Source: Bacteroides sp.
GTDB lineage: Bacteria > Bacteroidota > Bacteroidia > Bacteroidales > Bacteroidaceae
Assembly (NCBI GenBank): GCA_017621035.1
Contig: JAGATY010000001.1
Coordinates: 1 to 34,202 of the forward strand
Direction of reading: 5' to 3'
Length of the DNA stretch: 34,202 nt
The notes under the pieces are model-generated. The model ran no database searches, was not told the DNA's origin, and saw only the letters and a list, made by a program, of their open reading frames with translations. Below, piece after piece: positions 7,801 through 15,763 of this stretch. Within the stretch, counting starts at the first letter, position 1. Every line of letters begins with the position of its first letter. Made by a program: the position numbers and the translations under genes.

Positions 7801-9243
7801 TTACTTTCCTTCTTTTTCTTTCGCTTCACGTCGCTTGCGTTCAGGGTAAGATTCTCCTTTGGGATGGAATACTCTTTTCTCGCGAGGTTTGAACTCACCG
7901 TTTCTGTCTTTATTAAAAGGCTTATCCTCTTTATTGAAACCTCTTTTTTCTTTGTCGAAAGACTTTCTCTCCTTATCGTAAGGTTTCCTTTCTTTATCGA
8001 ACGGTTTGTGTTCTCTGTTAAAGGGTTTCCAGTATTCACGCTTGGAGGTTTCTGTCTCTTCCCCGTTACCTTTGTTAAGTTCTTCTCCGGAGGCTCGGAA
8101 GGCTTTATATTTGCCATCAAATATTTCGTATTGGCGGAATTGGCACTCCAGTGCACCGTTAAATAATGGTATACGCTGAGTTGCTTTGAGGCCGATTTGG
8201 TCGAAACATTCATCACGATAAGAGAGAATCCAAGCCTGGTTACCGGTAAAGGCATGCTTAAGACGTTCACCAATCATCTGATAAAGGCCCAGCAAGTCTT
8301 CTGAGGAGATACGTTCACCATAAGGAGGATTGGTAATGATGATACTTTTCTCTGCCGGTTGCTCAAATTGTTGAAAGGCCTGTAACTTCAGAATGACATC
8401 TTTACTTACGCTGGCAGCCTTTACATTATGAGTGGCAATTTCGTGAGCTTTGGGATTGTTGTCATACCCGTAAATCTTATGAGTGAACTCCCGTTCTTGG
8501 CTATCATCATTATAGATATCATCAAATAGTTCGCGATCGAAATCTTTCCATTTCTCGAAAGCATATTCTTGACGGAAAACACCCGGGGCAATGTTGCGGG
8601 CAATGAGAGCTGCTTCAATAGGAATAGTGCCGGAGCCACACATTGGGTCTATGAGGTCACAATCACCATTCCAACCGGTCATCAGAATCATACCGGCAGC
8701 CAGTACTTCGTTCAGAGGAGCTTCTACGGCTTCTTGACGATAGCCACGGCGATGGAGGGATTCACCACTGGAATCTAGCGATAGCGTACAGTTATTTTCG
8801 GCAATATGGATATTGAGCAATACATCCGGTTTGTTGACGCGAACCCCCGGACGATTACCACATTTCTCCCTGAAGTAATCAACGATAGCATCCTTAACCT
8901 TGTAGGAAACAAACTTAGAGTGGCGAAACTCTTCGCTGAACACAACTGCATCCACGGCAAAGGTCTTTTCGGTATCTAGATATTGTTCCCATTCGATAGC
9001 TTTTACCTGCTCGTAAACTTCGTCTGCATCACGTGCTTCAAAGTGTTTGATAGGTTTCAAGATACGAATAGCTGTACGTAGGCAGAAGTTAGCCTTATAC
9101 AGCATAGCCTTATCGCCGGTGAATGATACCATGCGACGTCCTATCGCGATGTCGTTAGCTCCTAAAGCGGTAAGCTCTTTGGCCAGTACTTCTTCCAACC
9201 CTTGGAAGGTCTTGGCAATCATTTCAAATTGTTGTTCGCTCAT
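7801..9243 (-). CDS. rlmL: THUMP-domain RNA methyltransferase, RlmL-type, with basic repeat tail
   Basis: This 480-residue protein has an N-terminal ferredoxin-like/THUMP RNA-binding part (about 1-155). A class I SAM methyltransferase domain follows, with DPMCGSGT (199-206) and the base-amino methylation motif NPPYGE (305-310). This matches the N-terminal half of E. coli RlmL, which makes m2G2445 in 23S rRNA. The C-terminal RlmK half is absent, as is usual for this COG0116 form. Residues 388-480 form a highly charged tail with six heptapeptide repeats at 406-447 (consensus KPFDKER), probably disordered and RNA-contacting (inference). A weak purine-rich ribosome site (AAGAGG) precedes the start. 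The exact target nucleotide is inferred. Confidence 0.88.
   Translation of the reverse strand: MSEQQFEMIAKTFQGLEEVLAKELTALGANDIAIGRRMVSFTGDKAMLYKANFCLRTAIRILKPIKHFEARDADEVYEQVKAIEWEQYLDTEKTFAVDAVVFSEEFRHSKFVSYKVKDAIVDYFREKCGNRPGVRVNKPDVLLNIHIAENNCTLSLDSSGESLHRRGYRQEAVEAPLNEVLAAGMILMTGWNGDCDLIDPMCGSGTIPIEAALIARNIAPGVFRQEYAFEKWKDFDRELFDDIYNDDSQEREFTHKIYGYDNNPKAHEIATHNVKAASVSKDVILKLQAFQQFEQPAEKSIIITNPPYGERISSEDLLGLYQMIGERLKHAFTGNQAWILSYRDECFDQIGLKATQRIPLFNGALECQFRQYEIFDGKYKAFRASGEELNKGNGEETETSKREYWKPFNREHKPFDKERKPYDKERKSFDKEKRGFNKEDKPFNKDRNGEFKPREKRVFHPKGESYPERKRREAKEKEGK
7903..8028 (-). repeat. Six in-frame 21 bp repeats encoding a KPFDKER heptapeptide
   Basis: Within the methyltransferase tail, six consecutive heptapeptides read KPFNREH, KPFDKER, KPYDKER, KSFDKEK, RGFNKED and KPFNKDR. 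The pattern is basic-x-aromatic-acidic or Asn-basic-acidic-basic. Because the unit is exactly seven codons, copy number could change without a frameshift. Confidence 0.85.
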
Positions 9244-9305
9244 TATGATAAATCCTCTTATATTCTATGTTGAAGAATGAAGTAGATGGGTTTTGAGACC
9301 ATCGT

Positions 9306-10205
9306 TCATTTGTTGGCTTTGTGTTGCACTAGCCTAGCTCCGGCAGGTACATCTTCAGTAACCCATATGTTGCCCCCAATGGTAGCTCCTCGGCCAATCG
9401 TGATGCGTCCTAGGATGGTGGCGTTGGAATAGACGATGACATCGTCCTCCAAAATGGGATGGCGCGGGATACCCTTGATAGGCTTGCCGCTATTATCCAG
9501 CGGGAAGCTTTTGGCACCTAGTGTAACACCTTGGTATAGTTTTACATGATTCCCAATGATACAAGTCTCTCCAATCACCACACCTGTCCCATGGTCGATA
9601 GTAAAGTATGAACCAATTTCTGCACCGGGATGAATGTCGATACCGGTTTCACTGTGTGCCATTTCGGTAATGATACGTGGAATCAGGGGGACATCCAACT
9701 TCAGTAGTTCGTGTGCCACACGGTAGTTACTGATGGCTCGAATAGCGGGATAGCATGAAATGACCTCACCAAACGATTTGGCTGCAGGGTCACCATTGTA
9801 AGCTGCTTCCACGTCAGTAGCCAACAACTTGCGTAACTCAGGTAAGCGACTGATAAGTTTGGCTGCAATCAGTGAGGCCTCTTCACGCTGCAACTCGGTA
9901 CAGCCGGAGTTCTCTTCACTGCCCGTAAAGCAAAGACCGGCAAGAATCTGCTCGGTTAGTAGATCAAACAAGCGTTCTACGTTGACCCCGATGTGGTAAG
10001 TAACGGTACGGCTGTTTATGGTAGAGTTTCCAAAGTAACCGGGGAAGATAATGGCACGTACTAACTCGATGATGGATTGCAAGGCATGTGCAGAGGGTAA
10101 CGGATTGCCATCCGTATGTTGGTGAAACAGTCCTTTGTATGATTGGCTTTCCGATAGCTCATCGACTGCTTGTGTCAGTATGTGAGTGAAGTTGAGTGGA
10201 CTCAT
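9306..10205 (-). CDS. cysE: Serine O-acetyltransferase
   Basis: This 299-residue enzyme transfers acetyl from acetyl-CoA to L-serine, the first step of cysteine synthesis. The N-terminal helical domain is followed by a left-handed beta-helix of hexapeptide repeats. The hallmark GIDIHPGAEIGSYFTIDHGTG contains the catalytic His. VVIGETCIIGN, LYQGVTLGAKSF and a late GRGATIGGNIWV follow. The frame is open to 10274, but a strong -7 box lies at 10236-10243. An upstream start would therefore precede the transcript, and the Met at 10205 (MSPLNFTHIL) is chosen. The N-terminal part is longer than in E. coli CysE and resembles the longer SATase form of Bacteroidetes. The next gene downstream is the RNA methyltransferase, 62 bases on. 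Confidence 0.92.
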   Translation of the reverse strand: MSPLNFTHILTQAVDELSESQSYKGLFHQHTDGNPLPSAHALQSIIELVRAIIFPGYFGNSTINSRTVTYHIGVNVERLFDLLTEQILAGLCFTGSEENSGCTELQREEASLIAAKLISRLPELRKLLATDVEAAYNGDPAAKSFGEVISCYPAIRAISNYRVAHELLKLDVPLIPRIITEMAHSETGIDIHPGAEIGSYFTIDHGTGVVIGETCIIGNHVKLYQGVTLGAKSFPLDNSGKPIKGIPRHPILEDDVIVYSNATILGRITIGRGATIGGNIWVTEDVPAGARLVQHKANK

Positions 10206-10235
10206 ATTTGTTACCTTATATATATAAAGGTGTGG

Positions 10236-10243
10236 CAAAGGTA
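10236..10243 (-). promoter_or_regulatory. Bacteroides-type -7 box for cysE
   Basis: On the minus strand the sequence reads TACCTTTG, a match to TAnnTTTG, 31 bases before the ATG at 10205. No clear TTG lies at the right distance upstream, so the -33 element is weak. The box decides the cysE start. The gap from here to 11408 otherwise holds only the end of the PAP2 gene and about 150 bases of A/T-rich spacer. Confidence 0.6.
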
Positions 10244-10427
10244 GACATTTCTCATTGAATTTCCTATATATCACGGTATTCTCCCTTACTTTTCCTGCAA
10301 TTACTCTGTTTGGTGCTAAGAAAGGATGTGTTTCCTTTATGCCAACTCAGCTATTATAAATACAGAGAAGGTGGGTTGAGGCTATCGGTAAGAAGATTAG
10401 TGACAAAGAGTAGATAGAAGTAACAGC

Positions 10428-11408
10428 CTACAGGTTGAAGTCAGGGCGGAACATTGGTTTGGCAAACCAGCGTTTAAATATCCAAGTTACCACAATGTAA
10501 AGCCCGATGGCAGAAACAAATCCCACGATGGCATCTATCACATAGTGAGCCTGAATGTAAACGGTTGCTCCACATAACAGTAGATAGAAGGGAAGCAAGA
10601 ATAAGAATAATCTTTTGCTGCCTCTCCAAGCCATAATCATTAGGATGGTACTCATGCCGACGTGTGATGATGGGAATGCGGCTGTCGGACGTTCACCTAC
10701 CTGTTGTGAGCTTTCTACCAGACTATAGAAGAATCCTTTTGATACCTCGGGACCAGGCAACAGTTCCTGATGATGGTTGAAATAGTCACCAATGGTAGGG
10801 AAGATACCGGCTTGCAGATTCTCCTCACCAATAACAGGAAAGTAAAATTGCGGCCCTGCTACAGGTACGAAGATATAGATGAAGTAGTAGATAAAGAAGG
10901 CAGTTACGATGACGAACGATACCTTCTCAAAGAGGTCGAAACGGAACAAGAAGTACCACACTGTTACAAACAGAATCATAGGGTAGTAGAAGAAGTAGCC
11001 CATGTTAAACAACTCGCTAATCCAGAGCTGTGGGTAGTTCTGGTGGAACCAAACGGCAGGTTGACCTCCAAACAGCCATTGTTCGGCTGTAGCAAAGATA
11101 TGATCCAGGTTGGGGAACACACGGTTGAACTCGAAAGTGTCCGGATACCAGTATGAGAGCAAGGCCATCTGAATAGCTATGCGTATAAAGGCTGTAAACT
11201 TGCAGGGGGACAACCGATAGAGGTGCATTAGCATGAAGGTCATGGCAGCAATCAGTATGCGATCCACCAGCATCTGCCCCGGGTGATCCATCTCTTGGAA
11301 TAGAAACAGAATCAGGAAAGAAGTCAACAGATTATAAATCAGCGTTATCTTTTCTACAGCGAACAGCCCTTTGCGGGTCTCAACTCTTTTGAATAAATTT
11401 AAAGCCAT
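10428..11408 (-). CDS. PAP2-superfamily membrane phosphatase
   Basis: This 326-residue membrane protein has about six hydrophobic segments and the split phosphatase signature of the PAP2 / inositolphosphotransferase-like group. ERPTAAFPSSHVG (about 239-251) contributes Arg-Pro and the catalytic His of PSSH. HYVIDAIVG (288-296) contributes the nucleophile His288 and its Asp292. Such enzymes dephosphorylate lipid phosphates or transfer head groups at the membrane. The substrate is unknown. Its start lies inside the end of the epimerase gene (10-base overlap), so the pair is translationally coupled. This hints at a shared job in envelope lipid or glycan chemistry (inference). Confidence 0.85.
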   Translation of the reverse strand: MALNLFKRVETRKGLFAVEKITLIYNLLTSFLILFLFQEMDHPGQMLVDRILIAAMTFMLMHLYRLSPCKFTAFIRIAIQMALLSYWYPDTFEFNRVFPNLDHIFATAEQWLFGGQPAVWFHQNYPQLWISELFNMGYFFYYPMILFVTVWYFLFRFDLFEKVSFVIVTAFFIYYFIYIFVPVAGPQFYFPVIGEENLQAGIFPTIGDYFNHHQELLPGPEVSKGFFYSLVESSQQVGERPTAAFPSSHVGMSTILMIMAWRGSKRLFLFLLPFYLLLCGATVYIQAHYVIDAIVGFVSAIGLYIVVTWIFKRWFAKPMFRPDFNL

Positions 11409-12415
11409 CCTTCTTGTTTATACCAGGCAATGGTCTCGCGCACGCCACGTTCCAAGTCGTACTGGGGCTGGTAGCCCAGTTCTGTTATTGTGGGTGCGAT
11501 GTTACACTGCCAGTTGCGTTGTTTCATAATTTTATACTTGTCTGAATTTAAGGTGCTGGTGCTTCCTTTCAGCTTGGCTATTTGCTCGGCCAGTAGTGAA
11601 ACTGCCTTTAATACCCATAGCGGGAACGTGAGGTGCAATACACCGGAAACGTTCAATTCTTTTTGTATCAGGTCAGAGAAAGCCCGACTGGGATATACCT
11701 GTCCGTCGGCAAGGAAATAAGCCCGTCGGCAGACCTCTTTCTCGATGCCTAGGAATAGTGCCTGTACAATATCCTTAACATACACAAAGGTAAGGTCTTG
11801 GCGACGGAATCCTACGGCCGTATCCACATGGTTTCTGATGCTTTTAGCCATGAGGTAGTAATCTTTCTCCCGTGGGCCATACACGCCGGTAGGACGATAG
11901 ATGACGTATGGAAAGTCCTGTAGACTTTGTAAGTATTGTTCTGCCTTCAGCTTGCTTTCTCCGTAGGCTGTGTTGGGATGGGGGGTATCATGCTCGTCGA
12001 TGGGTTGGTATGTCTCTTCATGAATCGGGCCGAATACACTCAGCGTACTGATGAAGATGAACTGACGGGGAACCATATCCAGCTCACGCAGGGTGTCGGC
12101 AAACAGTTTAGTTTGCCCGTAGTTTACGCGGTCAAAATCGCGTTTGTCCTTGCACTTGGTCACTCCGGCACAGTGTACCACATAGTCGAAGCTGCCGTGT
12201 TCAGCCTTGTGGGCTGCCAATTGTTTGCGCAACTCCTCCGGTCGCGAGAAGTCCAACATGCAGAAGCTGATTCGCTCATCTTGCAGGTAAGCCTTACTGC
12301 TACCGGCACGCATACCGGCCCATGTCCGGAAGCCACGTTCCAACGCACCTTCCACAATGAAACTGCCAATAAAACCGCTGGCACCTGTGATGAGAATACT
12401 GCTTCCTTTTGTCAT
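11399..12415 (-). CDS. NAD-dependent epimerase/dehydratase (extended SDR)
   Basis: This 338-residue extended short-chain dehydrogenase has the Rossmann motif GASGFIG at residues 11-17, an HCAGVTK strand end (about 81-87), ISTLSVFG (about 122-129) with the active-site Ser/Thr, and catalytic Tyr151 and Lys155 in YGESK. Such proteins act on nucleotide sugars or related NAD(P)-linked substrates; the substrate cannot be told. The frame is open to 12448, but promoter elements at 12424-12431 and 12453-12455 flank that point. The Met at 12415 is therefore preferred; it gives the usual short lead before the Rossmann strand. The gene overlaps the downstream PAP2 gene by 10 bases. Confidence 0.88.
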   Translation of the reverse strand: MTKGSSILITGASGFIGSFIVEGALERGFRTWAGMRAGSSKAYLQDERISFCMLDFSRPEELRKQLAAHKAEHGSFDYVVHCAGVTKCKDKRDFDRVNYGQTKLFADTLRELDMVPRQFIFISTLSVFGPIHEETYQPIDEHDTPHPNTAYGESKLKAEQYLQSLQDFPYVIYRPTGVYGPREKDYYLMAKSIRNHVDTAVGFRRQDLTFVYVKDIVQALFLGIEKEVCRRAYFLADGQVYPSRAFSDLIQKELNVSGVLHLTFPLWVLKAVSLLAEQIAKLKGSTSTLNSDKYKIMKQRNWQCNIAPTITELGYQPQYDLERGVRETIAWYKQEGWL

Positions 12416-12423
12416 AATGCGGG

Positions 12424-12455
12424 CAAAGATACGACTATTTTCTACCATAAGGCAA
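12424..12455 (-). promoter_or_regulatory. Promoter of the epimerase-PAP2 pair
   Basis: On the minus strand TTG (12453-12455) is followed after 21 bases by TATCTTTG (12424-12431), a good Bacteroides -33/-7 pair. The -7 box ends only 8 bases before the ATG at 12415, which implies a leaderless or nearly leaderless mRNA. Confidence 0.6.
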
Positions 12456-12496
12456 CATTTTATGGGGATATTGAACCGAAAAAGTCAATTATTTGT

Positions 12497-12504
12497 TTCC
12501 TTTG
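12497..12504 (+). promoter_or_regulatory. Possible -7 box for rnr
   Basis: TTCCTTTG is a one-mismatch version of TAnnTTTG, 54 bases before the rnr ATG. A TTG lies at 12471-12473, but 23 bases away, slightly too far. It is the best candidate in the short divergent gap with the epimerase gene. Confidence 0.35.
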
Positions 12505-12558
12505 CAGGATAAATGTTGTGCTATCAACATGGAAGTAAACCATTAAACACAAGAAACT

Positions 12559-14718
12559 ATGTCAAAGAAGAAAGAAAAGAAAGCCGGCAAGCGAATGAGT
12601 AAAAAGGAGCTGCTGAAGCTGGTATTGGACTTTTTCAACGAGAATGAGGGAGAGGTGCTCCCGTTAAAGTATATATTTGAGCACCTTCGTCTCACCACTC
12701 ATCCCCTGAAGATGCTTTGTGTGGATATTCTCTATGAGTTGCAAGCCGATGATTACATCGTGGAAGTGGATAAATTCAAGTACAGACTTAATACACACGG
12801 CGTGGAGCTGGTGGGTACTTTCCAGCGTAAGAGCAATGGAAAGAACTCTTTTATTCCAGAGGAGGGGGGTGATGCTATCTTCATTGCCGAGCGAAACTCA
12901 GCCCATGCCATGAACGGGGACAAGGTGCGCATTGCCTTTTATGGCAAGCGTAAGGGGCGTGAGCCGCAGGGAGAGGTCATTGAGATTCTGGAACGTGCCA
13001 ACGATACCTTTGTGGGTACGCTGGTAGTGGTGAAGGGGTATGCCTTCTTGACGACAGAGAACCGTACCCTGGCCAGCGACATCTTCATCCCACCCGGCCG
13101 GCTGAAGGGTGGAAAGAGTGGTGACAAGGTGGTGGTAAAGATTATCCAGTGGCCCGTCAAGGGCAACAGCATCATAGGCCAGGTGGTGGACATATTAGGC
13201 ACTGCCGGTGAAAACACCACAGAGATGCACGCCATTCTGGCTGAGTACGGTTTGCCTTACTCATACCCCGCATCGGTGGAGAAGGCGGCAGAGCTTATTC
13301 CCGCCGACATCACACCGGAGGAGATTGCCCACCGTGAGGACTTCCGCGAGGTAACCACTTTTACCATCGACCCGAAAGATGCCAAGGACTTTGACGATGC
13401 CCTATCCATTCGTCCCCTGGAGAATGGCTTGTGGGAGATTGGTGTACACATTGCCGACGTGAGCCACTATGTGACCGAGGGAAGTGTCATCGACAAAGAG
13501 GCACAGAAGCGTGCTACCTCCGTCTATCTGGTAGACCGCACCATCCCCATGCTGCCCGAACGACTCTGTAACTTCATCTGCTCTTTGCGTCCCGATGAAG
13601 AGAAGCTTGCCTATAGTGTCATCTTTGAGATGAACGAGAAGGCCGAGGTCAAAAGCAGTCGGGTAGTGCATACTGTCATCAAGAGCAACCGTCGCTTCAC
13701 CTATGAAGAGGCGCAACAGGTGATTGAAACCGGCGAAGGAGAGTATAAGGAAGAAATCCTCCAACTGGACAAACTGGCCAAGATATTGCGCGAGAACCGT
13801 TTCAAGGCAGGTGCCATCAATTTCGACCGCTATGAGGTGAAGTTTGAGCTGGACGAACAGGGCAAACCGCTGGGTGTCTACTTCAAGGTGTCGAAGGAGG
13901 CCAACAAACTGATAGAGGAGTTCATGCTACTGGCCAACCGTACTGTGGCAGAGAAGATTGGCCGTGTGCCTAAGGGACAAAAGGCCAAGGTCCTTCCTTA
14001 CCGCATCCACGACCTGCCCGACCCCGAGAAGCTGGACAACCTCTCCCAATTCATTGCCCGTTTCGGCTACAAGTTGCGTACCACCGGTTCCCGAGTAGAG
14101 GTTAGTAAGAGTATCAACCGCCTGCTGGACGATGTGCAGGGTAAGAAGGAGGAGAACCTGATAGAGACTGTCTCCATCCGAGCTATGCAGAAGGCACGCT
14201 ACTCTACCCACAACATCGGGCACTACGGGTTGGCATTCGACTATTACACACACTTTACCTCACCCATCCGACGCTATCCTGACCTGATGGTGCACCGTCT
14301 GCTGACAAAGTACCTGGATGAAGGTGCCCGCTCGGCCAATGAGCAGAAGTATGAAGCCCTCTGTAATCATAGTACTGCCATGGAGATTCAGGCCTCCCTG
14401 GCTGAGCGTGCCAGCGTGAAATACAAGCAGGTGGAATTTCTTTCCGATAAGGTGGGACAGGTGTACGACGGTGTCATCTCCGGCGTTACCGAGTGGGGCA
14501 TCTATGTAGAGCTGAATGAAAACAAGTGCGAGGGAATGGTTGCCATCCGCAATTTGGATGATGACTATTATGAGTTCGACGAAAAGAATTATTGCCTGCG
14601 TGGGCGTCTTCGTAATACGGTCTACAGTCTGGGCGATGCCGTCACCATTCGGGTGGTCAAGGCCAGTCTGGAAAGGAAGCAACTTGACTTTGAACTGGTT
14701 GAAGAACGGTTTGAGTAA
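12559..14718 (+). CDS. rnr: Ribonuclease R
   Basis: This 719-residue 3'-5' exoribonuclease has the usual RNase R order. A Lys-rich start and a winged-helix region (about 15-80) come first, then two cold-shock-type OB domains (about 85-215). The RNB catalytic domain has the metal-binding signature DPKDAKDFDD (271-280), and a C-terminal S1 domain follows (GQVYDGVISGVTEWGIYVEL, about 636-655). It would degrade structured RNA and act in rRNA and mRNA turnover. It is a single gene with its own divergent promoter region and a strong terminator immediately after it. No damage or unusual features were seen. The many antisense frames here are shadows of its G/C-rich codons. Confidence 0.96.
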   Translation: MSKKKEKKAGKRMSKKELLKLVLDFFNENEGEVLPLKYIFEHLRLTTHPLKMLCVDILYELQADDYIVEVDKFKYRLNTHGVELVGTFQRKSNGKNSFIPEEGGDAIFIAERNSAHAMNGDKVRIAFYGKRKGREPQGEVIEILERANDTFVGTLVVVKGYAFLTTENRTLASDIFIPPGRLKGGKSGDKVVVKIIQWPVKGNSIIGQVVDILGTAGENTTEMHAILAEYGLPYSYPASVEKAAELIPADITPEEIAHREDFREVTTFTIDPKDAKDFDDALSIRPLENGLWEIGVHIADVSHYVTEGSVIDKEAQKRATSVYLVDRTIPMLPERLCNFICSLRPDEEKLAYSVIFEMNEKAEVKSSRVVHTVIKSNRRFTYEEAQQVIETGEGEYKEEILQLDKLAKILRENRFKAGAINFDRYEVKFELDEQGKPLGVYFKVSKEANKLIEEFMLLANRTVAEKIGRVPKGQKAKVLPYRIHDLPDPEKLDNLSQFIARFGYKLRTTGSRVEVSKSINRLLDDVQGKKEENLIETVSIRAMQKARYSTHNIGHYGLAFDYYTHFTSPIRRYPDLMVHRLLTKYLDEGARSANEQKYEALCNHSTAMEIQASLAERASVKYKQVEFLSDKVGQVYDGVISGVTEWGIYVELNENKCEGMVAIRNLDDDYYEFDEKNYCLRGRLRNTVYSLGDAVTIRVVKASLERKQLDFELVEERFE

Positions 14719-14741
14719 GAACCTGAACAGCATAATATAAG

Positions 14742-14795
14742 AAAGGAACTGTGTCGGGAACCCGAAGTGGGTTCTGCAGGCACAGTTCCTTTTTT
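14742..14795 (+). terminator. Hairpin terminator after rnr
   Basis: A 12-base stem, AAAGGAACTGTG (14742-14753) with CACAGTTCCTTT (14781-14792), runs into a T tract (14789-14795). An inner GAACCC/GGGTTC hairpin lies in the loop. It is also the only clear stop signal for the convergent HU-like gene, so it may work in both directions. Confidence 0.85.
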
Positions 14796-14805
14796 GCGTC
14801 AGGTA

Positions 14806-15333
14806 CTATTCTATAGGATATTCCTCATCTGTACTACCGCCGGAAGAGCTTCCGCCATTGCCGCTGTCGGTAGTGTTGTCGGTATCGGTGTCAGAGCCGT
14901 CACCACTCTCCTCCTCACCATCAATCTTGTCCACGTCCTTAAACGTCAGTCCGTCGGTACGGGTAGTTCCCGATGCAGTCAGACGGATGTCGCTATTGGC
15001 CTGGAAGCAGATACGGAGGCCGGTGATGTTGTTGCTGGTGAACTCCTCCAGGGTGTCGCAACCGTTGCCTTTGATGCTCAGGTAGAAGTACCCGAGGCCT
15101 TCAATGTTCACGATGCGTCCGGCCAGCAACTCTTCCTTCAGTTGGGAACGAAAGTCCTTCAGCACGCTATAGACCGTGCCTTCCGACACACCGGAGGTTT
15201 TACTCACCTGCTGGGCAACCTCCTTCAGTTTGGCAGGATTGGAATACTTGTAGGTGATGTAGGGGTAGACCTTCTTGGCAGTGGTGCCATCACCAAATTT
15301 CACTGTACGAAAATGTTTCTTGTATAAAATCAT
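14806..15333 (-). CDS. HU-related DNA-binding protein with acidic Ser/Gly tail
   Basis: This 175-residue protein matches the Bacteroidetes HU-related family (TIGR01201 type). The N-terminal residues 1-125 contain TYKYSNPAKLKEVAQQVSKT, SEGTVYSVLKDFRSQLKEELLAGR and VNIEGLGYFYLSIKG, which follow the HU helix-helix-beta pattern. Residues 138-175 are a low-complexity acidic Ser/Gly/Asp/Thr tail. It probably binds DNA in a nucleoid or regulatory role. The frame is open far upstream to 15537, but a -7 box at 15460-15467 and the typical MILYKKHF start favour 15333. It is convergent with rnr. The tail is probably disordered. Confidence 0.82.
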   Translation of the reverse strand: MILYKKHFRTVKFGDGTTAKKVYPYITYKYSNPAKLKEVAQQVSKTSGVSEGTVYSVLKDFRSQLKEELLAGRIVNIEGLGYFYLSIKGNGCDTLEEFTSNNITGLRICFQANSDIRLTASGTTRTDGLTFKDVDKIDGEEESGDGSDTDTDNTTDSGNGGSSSGGSTDEEYPIE

Positions 15334-15459
15334 AATGTAAAATTTAAATAATGAATAATGAAATCGGTACCCTTGGCCGACTGTTTCCGGAACTTCTGCA
15401 GCAGTGCCGGGCGGGTGCGGACATTGGTACAAAACGGAACACTCTTTCCGTTTCGGTGG

Positions 15460-15467
15460 CAAAGATA
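15460..15467 (-). promoter_or_regulatory. -7 box for the HU-like gene
   Basis: The minus strand reads TATCTTTG, a perfect TAnnTTTG, giving a leader of about 120 bases before the ATG at 15333. Several T-rich TTTG stretches lie 22 to 24 bases upstream, slightly too far for an ideal -33 box. Confidence 0.55.
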
Positions 15468-15605
15468 CAGCCTGTCCGGAGGATGAGAAAACAAAAATCG
15501 CAAAAGCGTTAAACAAAAAAGTTTTCTTCAGAAACATCTTGCTGCGAGTTGCTTTTTTTTCTTCCCGCTTTCGGATGCCGAAAACAGACCCATGGGAACC
15601 CTCGA

Positions 15606-15671
15606 CCCGACCCTCGGCGACCTAGACCCCGAAGGTCGCCGAGGGTCGGGCCTTAGGTCGCCGAGGGTCAA
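15606..15671. repeat. Inverted GACCCTCGGCGACCT repeats forming a strong hairpin
   Basis: The 15-mer GACCCTCGGCGACCT occurs at 15609-15623 on the plus strand and at 15633-15647 and 15655-15669 on the minus strand; the last two are 22 bases apart. Positions 15606-15623 and 15633-15650 form a perfect 18-base, G/C-rich stem with a 9-base loop. Positions 15630-15671 are an exact 42-base match, in the opposite orientation, to 31114-31155. The rest of the 15334-15763 gap holds the divergent promoters of the HU-like and PIG-L genes and no gene. Confidence 0.9.
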
Positions 15672-15727
15672 AACCGCCCTTTCGCAGAAAAAGAGTGTCG
15701 CTTGAGAACTTCTTAATAAAAAATGTG

Positions 15728-15735
15728 TAGCTTTG
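15728..15735 (+). promoter_or_regulatory. -7 box for the PIG-L deacetylase gene
   Basis: TAGCTTTG matches TAnnTTTG and lies 28 bases before the ATG. A TTG at 15702-15704 is 23 bases away, a little longer than ideal. Confidence 0.55.
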
Positions 15736-15763
15736 TGCAGGATTAACCTTAAAGACAAAGACC

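Noticed and set aside
7767-8273. Minus-strand frame of 168 codons inside the methyltransferase gene
   Set aside because: It is another frame of the repeat-rich tail, Lys/Ser/Thr-biased, with no independent start signal.
11936-12538. 200-codon plus-strand open frame opposite the epimerase gene
   Set aside because: The opposite strand holds intact Rossmann and YxxxK motifs. The plus frame runs past the divergent promoters and has no motif.
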